From the NCBI GenBank assembly GCA_023415055.1, contig JAEZLZ010000100.1:1-36475 (forward strand): DNA of 36,475 nt, read 5' to 3'. The notes beneath the pieces were generated by a model. The model saw only the letters and a program-made list of their open reading frames with translations, searched no databases and was not told the DNA's origin. The position numbers were made by a program, and so were the translations under genes. Below are positions 9,137-17,199 of this stretch, one piece after another; the first letter of the stretch is position 1; each line of letters starts with the position of its first letter. This DNA comes from Bacillota bacterium (GTDB lineage Bacteria; Bacillota; Clostridia; Lachnospirales; Lachnospiraceae).

Positions 9137-9180
9137 TACAAGCATGCAACATAAACACAATAAAATGAAACATAGAACAG

Positions 9181-9209
9181 ATGCTTTATTTTCTTCTCTA
9201 TTATATAAT
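9181..9209 (+). promoter_or_regulatory. probable GH4 promoter with weak -35
   Basis: TATAAT at 9204-9209 lies 48 bases ahead of the GH4 start. The -35 position (about 9181-9187, ATGCTTT) matches the consensus poorly, as expected for a promoter that needs an activator such as the adjacent AraC protein. Confidence 0.45.
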
Positions 9210-9256
9210 TGGATGTAGATTTTAACAAGAGAATTAAGGTCAGGAGGAGAAAAATA

Positions 9257-10579
9257 ATGATTAAAATTACCTTTATGGGAGCCGGAAGTACCGTTTTTGC
9301 AAGGAATGTGCTGGGTGACTGTATGTGTACTGAGGTTCTTCGAGACAGCGAGATCGCTTTGTATGATATTGACCCGGTCAGACTCGAGGAATCCTATATT
9401 ATATTATCCGCGATAAACAAAAATATAAATGATTCCAGAGCAACGATCAAAACCTATCTTGGTGTTGAGAACCGCAAGGATGCTCTGAGAGGAGCAAGAT
9501 TTGTCGTTAATGCAATTCAGGTGGGATTATATGATCCGTGTACAATTATCGATTTTGAGATACCTAAGAAATATGGCTTAAAACAGACCATCGCTGATAC
9601 TATGGGCATTGGCGGTATTATGAGAGCATTAAGAACGATTCCGGTACTGGAGGAATTTGCTCGTGATATGGAAGAGGTATGTCCGGATACCTATTTCTTA
9701 AATTATACAAATCCGATGGCAATGTTAACCGGATATATGCAACGCTATACGAAGATTAAGACCGTCGGATTGTGCCACAGTGTCCAGGTCTGCTCCGAGC
9801 ATCTGTTAAAGGCGCTTGCGATGGAGGATAAACTGGAAGGCAGAACCGAGTTAATCGCAGGAATTAATCATATGGGCTGGCTTCTTGATATTCGCGATAA
9901 AGAGGGCAATGACCTTTATCCGGAGATCAAAGAGCGTGCAAGAAAGAAGAACGAAGAAGAGAAGCACACAGACATGGTACGTTTTGAATACATCAAGCAT
10001 TTCGGCTATTATTGTACCGAATCCAGTGAGCATAACGCAGAATACAACGCATTTTTCATCAAGGATAAGTATCCGGAGCTGATTGAACGGTTCAATATTC
10101 CGTTAGATGAGTATCCGAGACGCTGTGTCAATCAGATTGCCGGCTGGGAGAAGGAAAAGAATGAGATCCTGGCGGACGGAAAGATTACCCATGAGCGTTC
10201 CAAAGAATATGCATCTTATATCATGGAGGCGATTGTAACAAATCAGCCTTATAAGATCGGGGGCAATGTATTGAACACCGGATTGATTGAGAACCTTCCG
10301 GCGGATGCCTGTGTTGAAGTGTCATGTATGGTGGATGGACAGGGAATACACCCGACTCACGTGGGACGACTTCCTGTACAGCTGGCAGCGATGAACATGA
10401 CGAATATCAATGCCCAGCTCATTACAATCGAAGCAGCAAGAACAAAGCAAAGAGATCTGATCTATCAGGCAGCAATGCTGGATCCCCACACGGCAGCAGA
10501 GCTCTCCATCGATGACATCGTTGCAATGTGTGATGAGTTAATTGCAGCCCATGGCGATTTTATGAGATGGTACAAATAG
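9257..10579 (+). CDS. melA: glycoside hydrolase family 4, alpha-galactosidase-like
   Basis: GH4 enzymes cleave glycosides by an NAD- and Mn-dependent oxidation-elimination mechanism in the cytoplasm. The 440 residues begin with the nucleotide-binding GAGSTVFARN loop (8-17) and contain NPMAM (Asn152), CHSVQ with metal-ligand Cys173, and INHMGW with His205, at the positions expected of the family. The overall sequence resembles MelA-type alpha-galactosidases more than the 6-phospho-beta-glucosidases; the exact substrate is inferred. A longer in-frame ATG exists at 9209, but AGGAGGAG at 9242-9249 fixes ATG 9257. No transporter gene is nearby. A terminator follows at once, so it is a single-gene unit under the divergent AraC. 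Confidence 0.88.
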   Translation: MIKITFMGAGSTVFARNVLGDCMCTEVLRDSEIALYDIDPVRLEESYIILSAINKNINDSRATIKTYLGVENRKDALRGARFVVNAIQVGLYDPCTIIDFEIPKKYGLKQTIADTMGIGGIMRALRTIPVLEEFARDMEEVCPDTYFLNYTNPMAMLTGYMQRYTKIKTVGLCHSVQVCSEHLLKALAMEDKLEGRTELIAGINHMGWLLDIRDKEGNDLYPEIKERARKKNEEEKHTDMVRFEYIKHFGYYCTESSEHNAEYNAFFIKDKYPELIERFNIPLDEYPRRCVNQIAGWEKEKNEILADGKITHERSKEYASYIMEAIVTNQPYKIGGNVLNTGLIENLPADACVEVSCMVDGQGIHPTHVGRLPVQLAAMNMTNINAQLITIEAARTKQRDLIYQAAMLDPHTAAELSIDDIVAMCDELIAAHGDFMRWYK

Positions 10580-10634
10580 TAAAGCGGAAAGTTTCGTATC
10601 AAAATGAATCTTAGCTTAATTATATAATCATTGC

Positions 10635-10669
10635 AAAAAAGACGATGAGAATAGATCATCGTCTTTTTT
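10635..10669 (+). terminator. intrinsic terminator after the GH4 gene
   Basis: GACGATGA (10641-10648) pairs with TCATCGTC (10656-10663) around a 7-base loop, preceded by an A run and followed by six T residues. Confidence 0.9.
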
Positions 10670-10684
10670 AGTATCACGGACATG

Positions 10685-10734
10685 CAAAGAATGTATAAAG
10701 AGTCTGCCGAGACAGACTCTTTATACATTCTTTG
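10685..10734. repeat. 22-bp perfect hairpin
   Basis: 10685-10706 (CAAAGAATGTATAAAGAGTCTG without its last two bases, and so on) is perfectly complementary to 10713-10734, with a 6-base loop CCGAGA. It lies 16 bases beyond a complete terminator and has no T run, so termination does not explain it. The remainder of 10735-10899 is AT-rich with no gene. Confidence 0.8.
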
Positions 10735-10899
10735 TGATGATGTGATATTTTCTATTTACCGGGTATTGCTTCAAGTCATAGATAAAGCTTTCAATGATTG
10801 ATCCTTAGCTTTCAACTATGGAAGATGATATTATCAGGTTTATTTTTTATTTTATAAAAAGGACATGTCATTTTCGCTATTCCTATGTATAATAATTAC

Positions 10900-11078
10900 A
10901 TGATATTTGCTTTTATGATATACTCCTTCATTATATTAGTAATATTTGATTTGATTTCACTCAAAGAACAAACTTGTCATCCGATATTAATTTAATAGAA
11001 CAAGACATTGTTACTCTGATTCATGTTTTGCTGTTGGGAAGTATTGCTTATTTGTTCGTGCATTATAAGGAAATGTAA
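10900..11078 (+). pseudogene. possible decayed small membrane-protein gene
   Basis: Two short hydrophobic reading frames follow each other in different frames: MIFAFMIYSFIILVIFDLIS... (10900-10995, 31 codons) and a stretch ending HVLLLGSIAYLFVHYKEM (stop at 11076-11078). Together they look like one small protein with two membrane segments, broken by a frameshift or a short deletion. There is no good ribosome-binding site. I do not recognise a family; chance AT-rich hydrophobic frames remain possible. Confidence 0.3.
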
Positions 11079-11174
11079 TTAATCTTTGGAGAATGCCAAT
11101 TGCACTCGCCACTATATTATGCTTTACATATTCATGTTCTTAATAAAGTATTTATTAGGGAAGGATAAAATACA

Positions 11175-12404
11175 ATGATTCGCAGGCTTTATGATAATTA
11201 TAAGGAAATCATCATTAATACAATAATTGCCGCCTTGATCGGAATAATCATTGGCGCTATTGATGCAGTATTTGGACGAGTATTACTCCGGTTAATTGAG
11301 ATAAGAGAAGATAGTATGATGATATTTATACCGTTTCTTCCACTGGCCGGCATTTTTATTATGATTCTCTTTCGAAAGATCAGCAAGACAAGTATGAAGG
11401 GCATGACCCTTGTATTTGAGACTGGCCTGGGTGATTCAGATAAGATACCAAAAGCATTAATTCCATTAGCTATCATAAGTACCTGGATCACTCATCTATT
11501 TGGCGGTAGTGCAGGACGGGAAGGAGTGGCGGTTCAGCTGGGAGCGACGGTAGCGCATACCATTGGACGGAAGCTGAGGCTGCCGAATAATTCGAGGACT
11601 CTACTGATTGCCGGAATGGCAGCAGGGTTTGCAGGACTTTTTCAGACCCCTCTGGCAGCAACGTTTTTTGCAATGGAAGTGTTGGTGACAGGTACCTTAA
11701 TCTATGAAGCCTTACTTCCAGCGCTTGCAGCTTCCTTTGTAGCTAGCTATACTTCTCATATGCTGGGGTTAGAAAAGTTCTCGATACCAATTAAGGATAC
11801 ATTAGATGTTTCTGCAAATATGATTATGAAATTAATTGTAATCGGAATTGTTTTCGGTATTGTGGGGGGTACCTTTGCTCATTTACTGGGATTTTCAAAA
11901 AAGTGGTTTGCGAAGCGGATTGATGATCCGATCAAAAGAATCTTTATCCTTGGCTGTGGGATCGCCTTCCTTCTGATTGTACTTCACAATGGGAGATACA
12001 GCAGTTTAGGAACCAATCTTATCAGCTTAAGTTTCTCCGGCGGTGATATCTATATCTATGATTGGGTAATCAAGATAATATTGACGATATTGACCCTTTC
12101 TGCCGGTTATCAGGGCGGTGAGGTAACCCCTCTTTTCTCGATAGGCGCAAGTCTGGGAATTGCTCTGGCTGGTTTGTTTGGGATCCCGCCTGTGATTACT
12201 GCCGCACTCGGTTACGCCGCAGTATTTGGCAGCGCTACCAATACACTGCTTGCACCGATCCTAATAGGAATCGAAGTGTTTGGTCCGGATAATAGTTTGT
12301 ATTTTATTGTAGTATGTGCAATCGCATATGTATTTAACGGAAATAGAACGATCTATGGTGCTCAAAAAAAATATAGTTATTTGGCAAGTATTGAAGAAGA
12401 TTAG
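11175..12404 (+). CDS. ClC-family anion channel/exchanger
   Basis: 409 residues with about ten membrane helices. The ClC signatures are present: GGSAGREGVAVQLG (110-123) with gating glutamate Glu116, the following GFAGLFQTPLAATFFAMEV helix, and GYQGGEVTPLFSIGAS towards the C-terminus. The gating glutamate suggests an H+-coupled exchanger rather than a channel. The first ion-binding loop reads GLGDSDKIP instead of the canonical GSGIP, and GREG is followed by Val instead of Pro, which places it outside the classical EriC chloride group; fluoride-type ClC proteins also depart here. I see no fluoride riboswitch upstream. The start is supported by AAGGA at about 11160. A terminator follows. Confidence 0.88.
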   Translation: MIRRLYDNYKEIIINTIIAALIGIIIGAIDAVFGRVLLRLIEIREDSMMIFIPFLPLAGIFIMILFRKISKTSMKGMTLVFETGLGDSDKIPKALIPLAIISTWITHLFGGSAGREGVAVQLGATVAHTIGRKLRLPNNSRTLLIAGMAAGFAGLFQTPLAATFFAMEVLVTGTLIYEALLPALAASFVASYTSHMLGLEKFSIPIKDTLDVSANMIMKLIVIGIVFGIVGGTFAHLLGFSKKWFAKRIDDPIKRIFILGCGIAFLLIVLHNGRYSSLGTNLISLSFSGGDIYIYDWVIKIILTILTLSAGYQGGEVTPLFSIGASLGIALAGLFGIPPVITAALGYAAVFGSATNTLLAPILIGIEVFGPDNSLYFIVVCAIAYVFNGNRTIYGAQKKYSYLASIEED

Positions 12405-12468
12405 TATGATGAAAAACCCACTCACAATTCATTGCATTTAGTATAAGAAATATCCAATCGATACGGAG

Positions 12469-12505
12469 ATAGTTCCGCTCTAGATCAGAGAGGAACTATT
12501 TTATT
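12469..12505 (+). terminator. intrinsic terminator after the ClC gene
   Basis: ATAGTTCC (12469-12476) and CTCT pair with AGAG and GGAACTAT (12492-12499) across one G-A mismatch and a 5-base loop, followed by a short T-rich tail. Confidence 0.75.
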
Positions 12506-12547
12506 TCATAGAATATTTCAGATTGAAAAATTTAATGTAAAATCTAC

Positions 12548-12576
12548 TTGACATTGCATGTAAAGCGTACTATACT
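12548..12576 (+). promoter_or_regulatory. near-consensus sigma-A promoter of the XRE operon
   Basis: TTGACA (12548-12553) and TATACT (12571-12576) with a spacer of exactly 17 bases, 40 bases upstream of the XRE start codon. Confidence 0.85.
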
Positions 12577-12598
12577 AAAAATGTAAAGTGCACTAGAC
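12558..12598. promoter_or_regulatory. paired operator repeats, probable XRE autoregulatory sites
   Basis: ATGTAAAGCGTACTATAC (12558-12575) and ATGTAAAGTGCACTAGAC (12581-12598) are direct repeats 23 bases apart, matching at 15 of 18. Each is itself a partial dyad (GT..AGTGCACT..AC in the second). The first covers the -10 and spacer, the second the transcription start, which is the arrangement of a repressor binding cooperatively to adjacent helical turns. Confidence 0.7.
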
Positions 12599-12615
12599 AA
12601 TAAAGGAGGCATAAA

Positions 12616-12825
12616 ATGCAGACCAGAATTCAGGAGCTGCGTAAAATAAAGAAGGTTACGCAGAATGAATTGGCGGATGCCGTCAATGTTACGCGCCAGA
12701 CTATCATTTCCTTGGAGAGCGGAAGATATAATGCTTCATTAATACTGGCGCATAAGATAGCCCAGTTTTTTGAAGTTTCGATTGAAGAAATATTTATTTT
12801 TGATCAGGAGGAGGAGAATTTATGA
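12616..12825 (+). CDS. small XRE-family transcriptional regulator
   Basis: 69 residues, almost entirely one Cro/CI-type helix-turn-helix: RIQELRKIKKVTQNELADAV, then NVTRQTIISLESGRYNAS as recognition helix, and the FEVSIEEIFIF tail. Such one-domain regulators (YozG-like) typically repress their own operon and sit before a membrane-protein gene. Here AAAGGAGG precedes the ATG, a near-consensus promoter with two operator-like repeats lies upstream, and the stop overlaps the start of the next gene (ATGA), so the two are translationally coupled. Confidence 0.92.
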   Translation: MQTRIQELRKIKKVTQNELADAVNVTRQTIISLESGRYNASLILAHKIAQFFEVSIEEIFIFDQEEENL

Positions 12826-13301
12826 GAGGCTTATTATGTAATACGATAGCGAAGAACAATGAGGAATATAGACAGGTATTGAAGGCTCGGATGTATCGTT
12901 TCCTGTGCATTGGATTAGTCGGTGCGATCACGATGGTAACCGCGTTGCTTGCAGAATTTTATTGGAAGCTGAATATGAAGGAACAGATGCTTGGAGTATA
13001 TACAGGTGTCGGCTCAGGACTACTCGGTTTCTCTGTGGTTATGCTGATTAAGAATAGACGCTTACTTGGAAATGAAGAGAAGCTGAAACAAAGCAGAATT
13101 AGTGATGCAGATGAGAGGATTCGTGAAATCAGTAACCGGGCGTTTCGAACAGCAGCGTTCATCATGCTTATGGCTATGTATATGGCAGCTCTGATCGGTG
13201 GTTTATTCTATCCGGTACTCGTAGAATTATTGTTTGCTATCATAAGCATCTTTGCGTTTGCCTATTTTGTGGCTTATTATGTATATAATAAAAGAATGTA
13301 A
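12822..13301 (+). CDS. four-helix integral membrane protein coupled to the XRE regulator
   Basis: 159 residues with two pairs of membrane helices (about 29-46 and 60-77; 110-130 and 135-155), separated by a charged cytoplasmic segment that contains SDADERIREISNRA. That pattern occurs in DUF2178-like and similar membrane proteins found next to small XRE regulators in Firmicutes; I cannot name the family surely. It overlaps the regulator gene by four bases. A role in sensing membrane stress or an antimicrobial is often proposed for such pairs, but nothing in this sequence proves it. Confidence 0.75.
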   Translation: MRGLLCNTIAKNNEEYRQVLKARMYRFLCIGLVGAITMVTALLAEFYWKLNMKEQMLGVYTGVGSGLLGFSVVMLIKNRRLLGNEEKLKQSRISDADERIREISNRAFRTAAFIMLMAMYMAALIGGLFYPVLVELLFAIISIFAFAYFVAYYVYNKRM

Positions 13302-13378
13302 GAGTAAATGATGATTGAATGGAGAGCAGCTGCAAAATCAAAGGAATCAGAATGAATAGAAGCTAAGAGGAGATTACT

Positions 13379-13585
13379 ATGAGATATTTAATTCGTTTAT
13401 GTCTTCCGGTAGGTCTTATTATATGGGTGGCTTACGAGGTGGTGAGCCGATTTATAACAGTACCGGATCTGATTGCTATACCGATGATGATCGTTTCCGT
13501 ACTTCTTATGATGATGGGAATTGCCTATCACGGGTGGTGCTTTGGAAAAGGGAAGAATCCCTATGACTTTAAAAAGAATAAGTGA
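13379..13585 (+). CDS. small two-helix membrane protein
   Basis: 68 residues with two hydrophobic segments (about 5-20 and 32-52), then a basic tail HGWCFGKGKNPYDFKKNK. AGAGGAGA precedes the ATG. It lies 77 bases after the membrane gene of the XRE operon and is probably in the same transcript. I do not recognise a family. Confidence 0.65.
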   Translation: MRYLIRLCLPVGLIIWVAYEVVSRFITVPDLIAIPMMIVSVLLMMMGIAYHGWCFGKGKNPYDFKKNK

Positions 13586-13607
13586 GATGGAGTAAATACA
13601 TCGAAAA

Positions 13608-13672
13608 AATGAATGAGGAGCATAAACATTCCGCACGCACAGATTGTCGGAAGCTTATGCTCCTCATTCATT
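13608..13672. repeat. 18-bp perfect inverted repeat with inner stem
   Basis: 13608-13625 (AATGAATGAGGAGCATAA) is perfectly complementary to 13655-13672; inside, TTCCG (13629-13633) pairs with CGGAA (13648-13652) around a 14-base loop. It lies between convergent genes but has no T run on either side. Another palindromic element, probably of transposon origin. Confidence 0.75.
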
Positions 13673-13679
13673 CATGACA

Positions 13680-13719
13680 ATAGAAGGTTCGTGAAGCGTG
13701 CTTTCTATCGTTTATTTTT
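13680..13719 (+). terminator. probable terminator of the XRE/membrane operon
   Basis: ATAGAAGG pairs imperfectly with CTTTCTAT around TTCGTGAA, followed by a T-rich stretch (TTTATTTTTC). The stem is short. Confidence 0.45.
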
Positions 13720-13777
13720 CATTCTGTAAAATTCATTCGGTGCTATCAAAAGTCAGATAGAATTTTGCAATAAAGGT

Positions 13778-15283
13778 CTATACATAATATAAGTTCTCAG
13801 AAGGATACACTGCGTCACAGGTGACATCGATGCCAAGCTTTCGAAGTATCTGCTCATCATTGCGGTTCAGCATGACGGTACAATGTGCCTGAACACCGGA
13901 AAGGGCAGATAAACGGTCATGGGCAAGCTGTGCTGTGGGATTCGTTACGGCACAGATGCTGAGAGCGATCAGAATCTCGTTGGCATTGAGGCAGGTAATT
14001 TTGCTGTGAAGATCACGTTCCTTCAGGTCGCGGATGGTATTTAAGATCAGGGGTGACAACAGGTAGATATCATCGCCGATTCCAGCCAGATATTTGATGG
14101 CATTTAAAAGAGCAGCGGAGCAGCAGTCCATTGTGGTCGAGCCTTTTCCGGTTATGATGGTACCGTCCTCGAATTGGAATGCGATTACGGATACCGTCTC
14201 ATTATCTGTATTCTTTTCTTTCAACTTTGCAGCATACTCTCTTGCGGGAAGGACACAGCGGCGGTCATCCTGCTTTAATCCGACTTCCTCCATGATCACC
14301 TTCATACGATTGACGGATTCCTCATCCAGAAGACCCTTCTTAAAGTCGCAGATGGTAGCAAAATAACGACGAATGATCTCCTGCTTGGAGGCTTCTGTGA
14401 TTACTGCATCGTCTGTGATACCAAAGCCCACACGGTTAACACCCATATCGGTCGGGGATTGGTAGACGGATTCCTTATTAGTAATCTTCTCGATAATCCT
14501 CTTGATTACCGGGAACATCTCTAAGTCACGGTTATAATTCACAGTCACCTGATGATAACGTTCAAAATGGAAGTTATCAATCATATTTACATCTTTAAGA
14601 TCAACGGTAGCAGCCTCATAAGCGATGTTAAGAGGATGCTTTAACGGTACATTCCATACCGGGAAGGTCTCGAACTTGGAATAACCGGCATTATGACCCA
14701 TTTTATTTTCATGATAGAGCTGATTTAAACAGGTAGCCAGCTTGCCGCTGTTCGGACCGGGTGCGGTAACGACAACAATCGGTTTGGTGGTTACCACATA
14801 AGGATTGATACCATAACCGTTTTCGCTAACTATGGTGTCCACATCAGCCGGGTATCCGGGAATCGCTGCGTGAGTATATACCTTAATATTACGACGCTCT
14901 AATTTATTGATAAATACGGTGGTTGCAGGCTGTTTATTGTAACGGGTGATGACAACACTGTTCACCTCCAAGCCGTAGCTGCGAAGATCATCGAGGAGGC
15001 GAAGCACCTCCATGTCATAAGTGATACCAAAGTCGCCGCGGATTTTGTTCCGCTCAATATCACCGGCATAAACGCAGATGATAATTTCAGCTTGATCCTT
15101 AAGTTTTTGCAGCAATTTGATTTTTGCATCCTCATCAAAGCCCGGAAGTACGCGCTTGGCATGCTTATCTCCGATCAGTTTTCCGCCGAATTCCAGATAT
15201 AGCTTATCATAATTGTTCACACGCTCCAGAATATACTTTGACTGTTCATCGATATACTTCTGTGGATCAAAACCGGTTTTCAT
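13778..15283 (-). CDS. DUF1846 (UPF0371) family protein
   Basis: A 501-residue cytoplasmic protein of the DUF1846 family, widespread in Firmicutes and Actinobacteria and without a firmly assigned function. Family features seen: the FDPQKYIDEQSKYILERV start, GGKLIGDKHAKRVLPGF (about 33-49), AGDIERNKIRGDFGITYD (about 94-111), and a P-loop-like APGPNSGKLATCL (about 174-186). The last points to nucleotide or phosphate binding; this is inference. AAGGAGG precedes the ATG on the minus strand. It stands alone and is convergent with the XRE operon. Confidence 0.9.
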   Translation of the reverse strand: MKTGFDPQKYIDEQSKYILERVNNYDKLYLEFGGKLIGDKHAKRVLPGFDEDAKIKLLQKLKDQAEIIICVYAGDIERNKIRGDFGITYDMEVLRLLDDLRSYGLEVNSVVITRYNKQPATTVFINKLERRNIKVYTHAAIPGYPADVDTIVSENGYGINPYVVTTKPIVVVTAPGPNSGKLATCLNQLYHENKMGHNAGYSKFETFPVWNVPLKHPLNIAYEAATVDLKDVNMIDNFHFERYHQVTVNYNRDLEMFPVIKRIIEKITNKESVYQSPTDMGVNRVGFGITDDAVITEASKQEIIRRYFATICDFKKGLLDEESVNRMKVIMEEVGLKQDDRRCVLPAREYAAKLKEKNTDNETVSVIAFQFEDGTIITGKGSTTMDCCSAALLNAIKYLAGIGDDIYLLSPLILNTIRDLKERDLHSKITCLNANEILIALSICAVTNPTAQLAHDRLSALSGVQAHCTVMLNRNDEQILRKLGIDVTCDAVYPSENLYYV

Positions 15284-15509
15284 ATGGTATCCTCCTTGAA
15301 TACATTTAAAATTATTATCGGATATTATCTATAGTACATTAATACATGAGAAAATAATAGTGTTAGTTAATGCATCTTTCTATAGGGATAATGGGTCATT
15401 TTTGGTAAGAAATAGTAAACATTGATGGCTATTTCATAAACACCATACTCTATCATAATCAAATTTTATAAAATGTCAAATGCCTTTTGAAATTCTATAG
15501 AAGTTGTAA

Positions 15510-16226
15510 GTGAATCTACGCACATAGGCATACATCTGACTCGCCTTTCCCTCCTGCGAAAAGACATGCGCAGTCGGCCGGTCTTCGTCATCTGTACACC
15601 TATGTGCGTAGATTCACCCTAATATATTCTTGAGATAATTAAGCGATTCTAAGGAATATATATTAGAAGAATAAGAGATGAAATGTGAATCTACGCACAC
15701 AGGTATACATCTGACTCGCCTTTCCCTCCTGCAAAAAAGCATCCGCAGTCGGCCGGTCTTCGTCAGCTGTATACCTATGTGTGTAGATTCACCCATTATA
15801 TTCTTGAGATAATTAAGCGATTCGAAGGAATATATATTAGAAGAATAAGAGATGAAATGTGAATCTACGCACACAGGCATACATCTGACTCGCCTTTCCC
15901 TCCTGCAAAAAAAGCATCCGCAGTCGGCCGGTCATCGTCAGCTGTATACCTATGTGTGTAGATTCACCCACTATATTCTTGAGATAATTAAGCGATTCTA
16001 AGGAATATATATTAGAAGAATAAGAGATGAAATGTGAATCTACGCTCACAGGCATACATCTGACTCGCCTTTCCCTCCTGCGAAAAGACATGCGCAGTCG
16101 GCCGGTCTTCGTCATCTGTACACCTATGTGCGTAGATTCACCCTAATATATTCTTGAGATAATATAAGTGATTCGAAGGAATATTATTAGAAGAATAAGA
16201 GATGATAAGTTAATCTGCGCACATCA
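15510..16226. repeat. array of four and a partial copies of a ~175-bp palindromic unit
   Basis: Four 108-109-bp cores lie at 15510-15617, 15685-15792, 15859-15967 and 16034-16141. Each begins GTGAATCTACGC and ends with its complement GCGTAGATTCAC (one change in some copies). The terminal inverted repeats are about 31 bases with about 27 matching. The cores are joined by 66-67-bp linkers, themselves palindromic (CTAATATATTCTT opposite AGGAATATATATTAG). A decayed fifth start (TTAATCTGCGCACATC) lies at about 16211-16226. The inner part holds CTGCG...CGCAG and CGGCCGGTC. Copies 1 and 4 are nearly identical, as are 2 and 3. Periods of 174-175 and a variable A run argue against coding. The bases before and after the array (15284-15509, 16227-16382) show no gene. 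Confidence 0.92.
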
Positions 16227-16382
16227 ATGTATCGGTTCGCTGGAATTGGATAAATCTTTTTCTTCTAAGAAATTTTCACTATGGTGTCAGTACGGAATAT
16301 GTTAAAATAAGTATAGGAATAGGGTCAGGAAGACACTTCGATCAAATGGCTTACTGCATAGTAATAGAAAGAGAGGTTACCT

Positions 16383-16988
16383 ATGTGCGGACGTTATAAT
16401 TTTACGGTAGAACAAAATGATGAAATCATAGAGATATTAGAAAAGCTGAATGCGAAATTTCATAACTCAGCAGTGAAAACCGGAGACATCTATCCAACGA
16501 ATCAGGCGCCGATCTTAACGCTTGAGGATGAGGAGATATCCCCTGTGGTCAGTACCTGGGGGTTTCCGAAGTTCGATCAAAAGGGCGTGATTATCAATGC
16601 CAGATCTGAGAGTGCTTTCGAGAAGAAGACTTTTCGGGATAGTCTTATCAACCGCCGCTGCATCATTCCCTCCACGGGGTTTTATGAATGGGACAGTAGT
16701 AAACGTAAATTCCTATTCCGAATGGAAGGAACGAAGGTATTATATATGGCAGGCTTGTATAACCTTTACCGGGAGGAGATGCGCTTTGTTATCCTGACAA
16801 CACAGGCGAATGAATCGATGAGCGAGGTTCATGACCGGATGCCGTTAGTGATCCCGAAGCAGGAGATCGCGGTCTGGATGAAGGATAATCAGTCAACGAG
16901 CGATTTTATTCAAAGAGTACCACCTTTGCTGGTCCGGGAGGAGATCAAGGAAGAGAACTTTGGATTTCAATATAAAATGGACTTTTAA
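16383..16988 (+). CDS. yedK: SRAP-family abasic-site processing protein (YedK/HMCES-like)
   Basis: Proteins of this family crosslink covalently to abasic sites in single-stranded DNA through a thiazolidine and so protect them from error-prone repair. The 201 residues start MCGRYN, placing the catalytic Cys2 at the processed N-terminus. The other active-site residues are present: NARSES with Asn72, STGFYEW with Glu102, and MSEVHDRMP with His150. AGAGAGG precedes the ATG at 16383, and the start must be here because Cys2 is essential. It has its own terminator and appears monocistronic. No LexA-type operator was noticed. Confidence 0.95.
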   Translation: MCGRYNFTVEQNDEIIEILEKLNAKFHNSAVKTGDIYPTNQAPILTLEDEEISPVVSTWGFPKFDQKGVIINARSESAFEKKTFRDSLINRRCIIPSTGFYEWDSSKRKFLFRMEGTKVLYMAGLYNLYREEMRFVILTTQANESMSEVHDRMPLVIPKQEIAVWMKDNQSTSDFIQRVPPLLVREEIKEENFGFQYKMDF

Positions 16989-16989
16989 C

Positions 16990-17026
16990 GAGGGTCAAAA
17001 ACATCGAGTGTTTTTTGCCCTCTTTG
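16990..17026 (+). terminator. intrinsic terminator after yedK
   Basis: GAGGG plus CAAAAACA pairs with TGTTTTTTG plus CCCTC around a short loop; the stem's T-rich 3' arm is followed by TTTG. It begins two bases after the stop codon. Confidence 0.7.
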
Positions 17027-17040
17027 TTATAATAGAGATA

Positions 17041-17052
17041 ACTTCCGGAAGT
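17041..17052. promoter_or_regulatory. 12-bp perfect palindrome upstream of the AraC-like fusion gene
   Basis: ACTTCCGGAAGT is self-complementary, with partial extension outwards (TAACTTCCGGAAGTAA). It follows a TATAAT at 17028-17033 within eight bases and could be an operator for the downstream gene; no further support. Confidence 0.3.
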
Positions 17053-17199
17053 AATAATAAGTGTAAGTGTCAGGTTTCACCCTGTAGAGAGCAACTATAA
17101 ATTAATATGTCGAGACCCTTCACTTTCTTAGGATAATCGTTAAGCACGATTGTTCTTTAAGAAACGATGGGTGATAAGGATAGGAAAGGTGATAGTGGA

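Noticed and set aside
11079..11174. Fluoride riboswitch before the ClC gene
   Set aside because: The conserved fluoride-aptamer core could not be found in the leader.
15614..16115. Two minus-strand ORFs of 88 and 92 codons across the repeat array, with repeated protein sequence
   Set aside because: They exist only because the palindromic unit happens to be open in that frame. The periods alternate between 174 and 175 bases, so the frame is not kept from unit to unit; no ribosome site is seen.
15510..16226. CRISPR array
   Set aside because: Repeats are about 108 bp with nearly identical linkers; CRISPR repeats are 23-50 bp with unique spacers. No cas genes.
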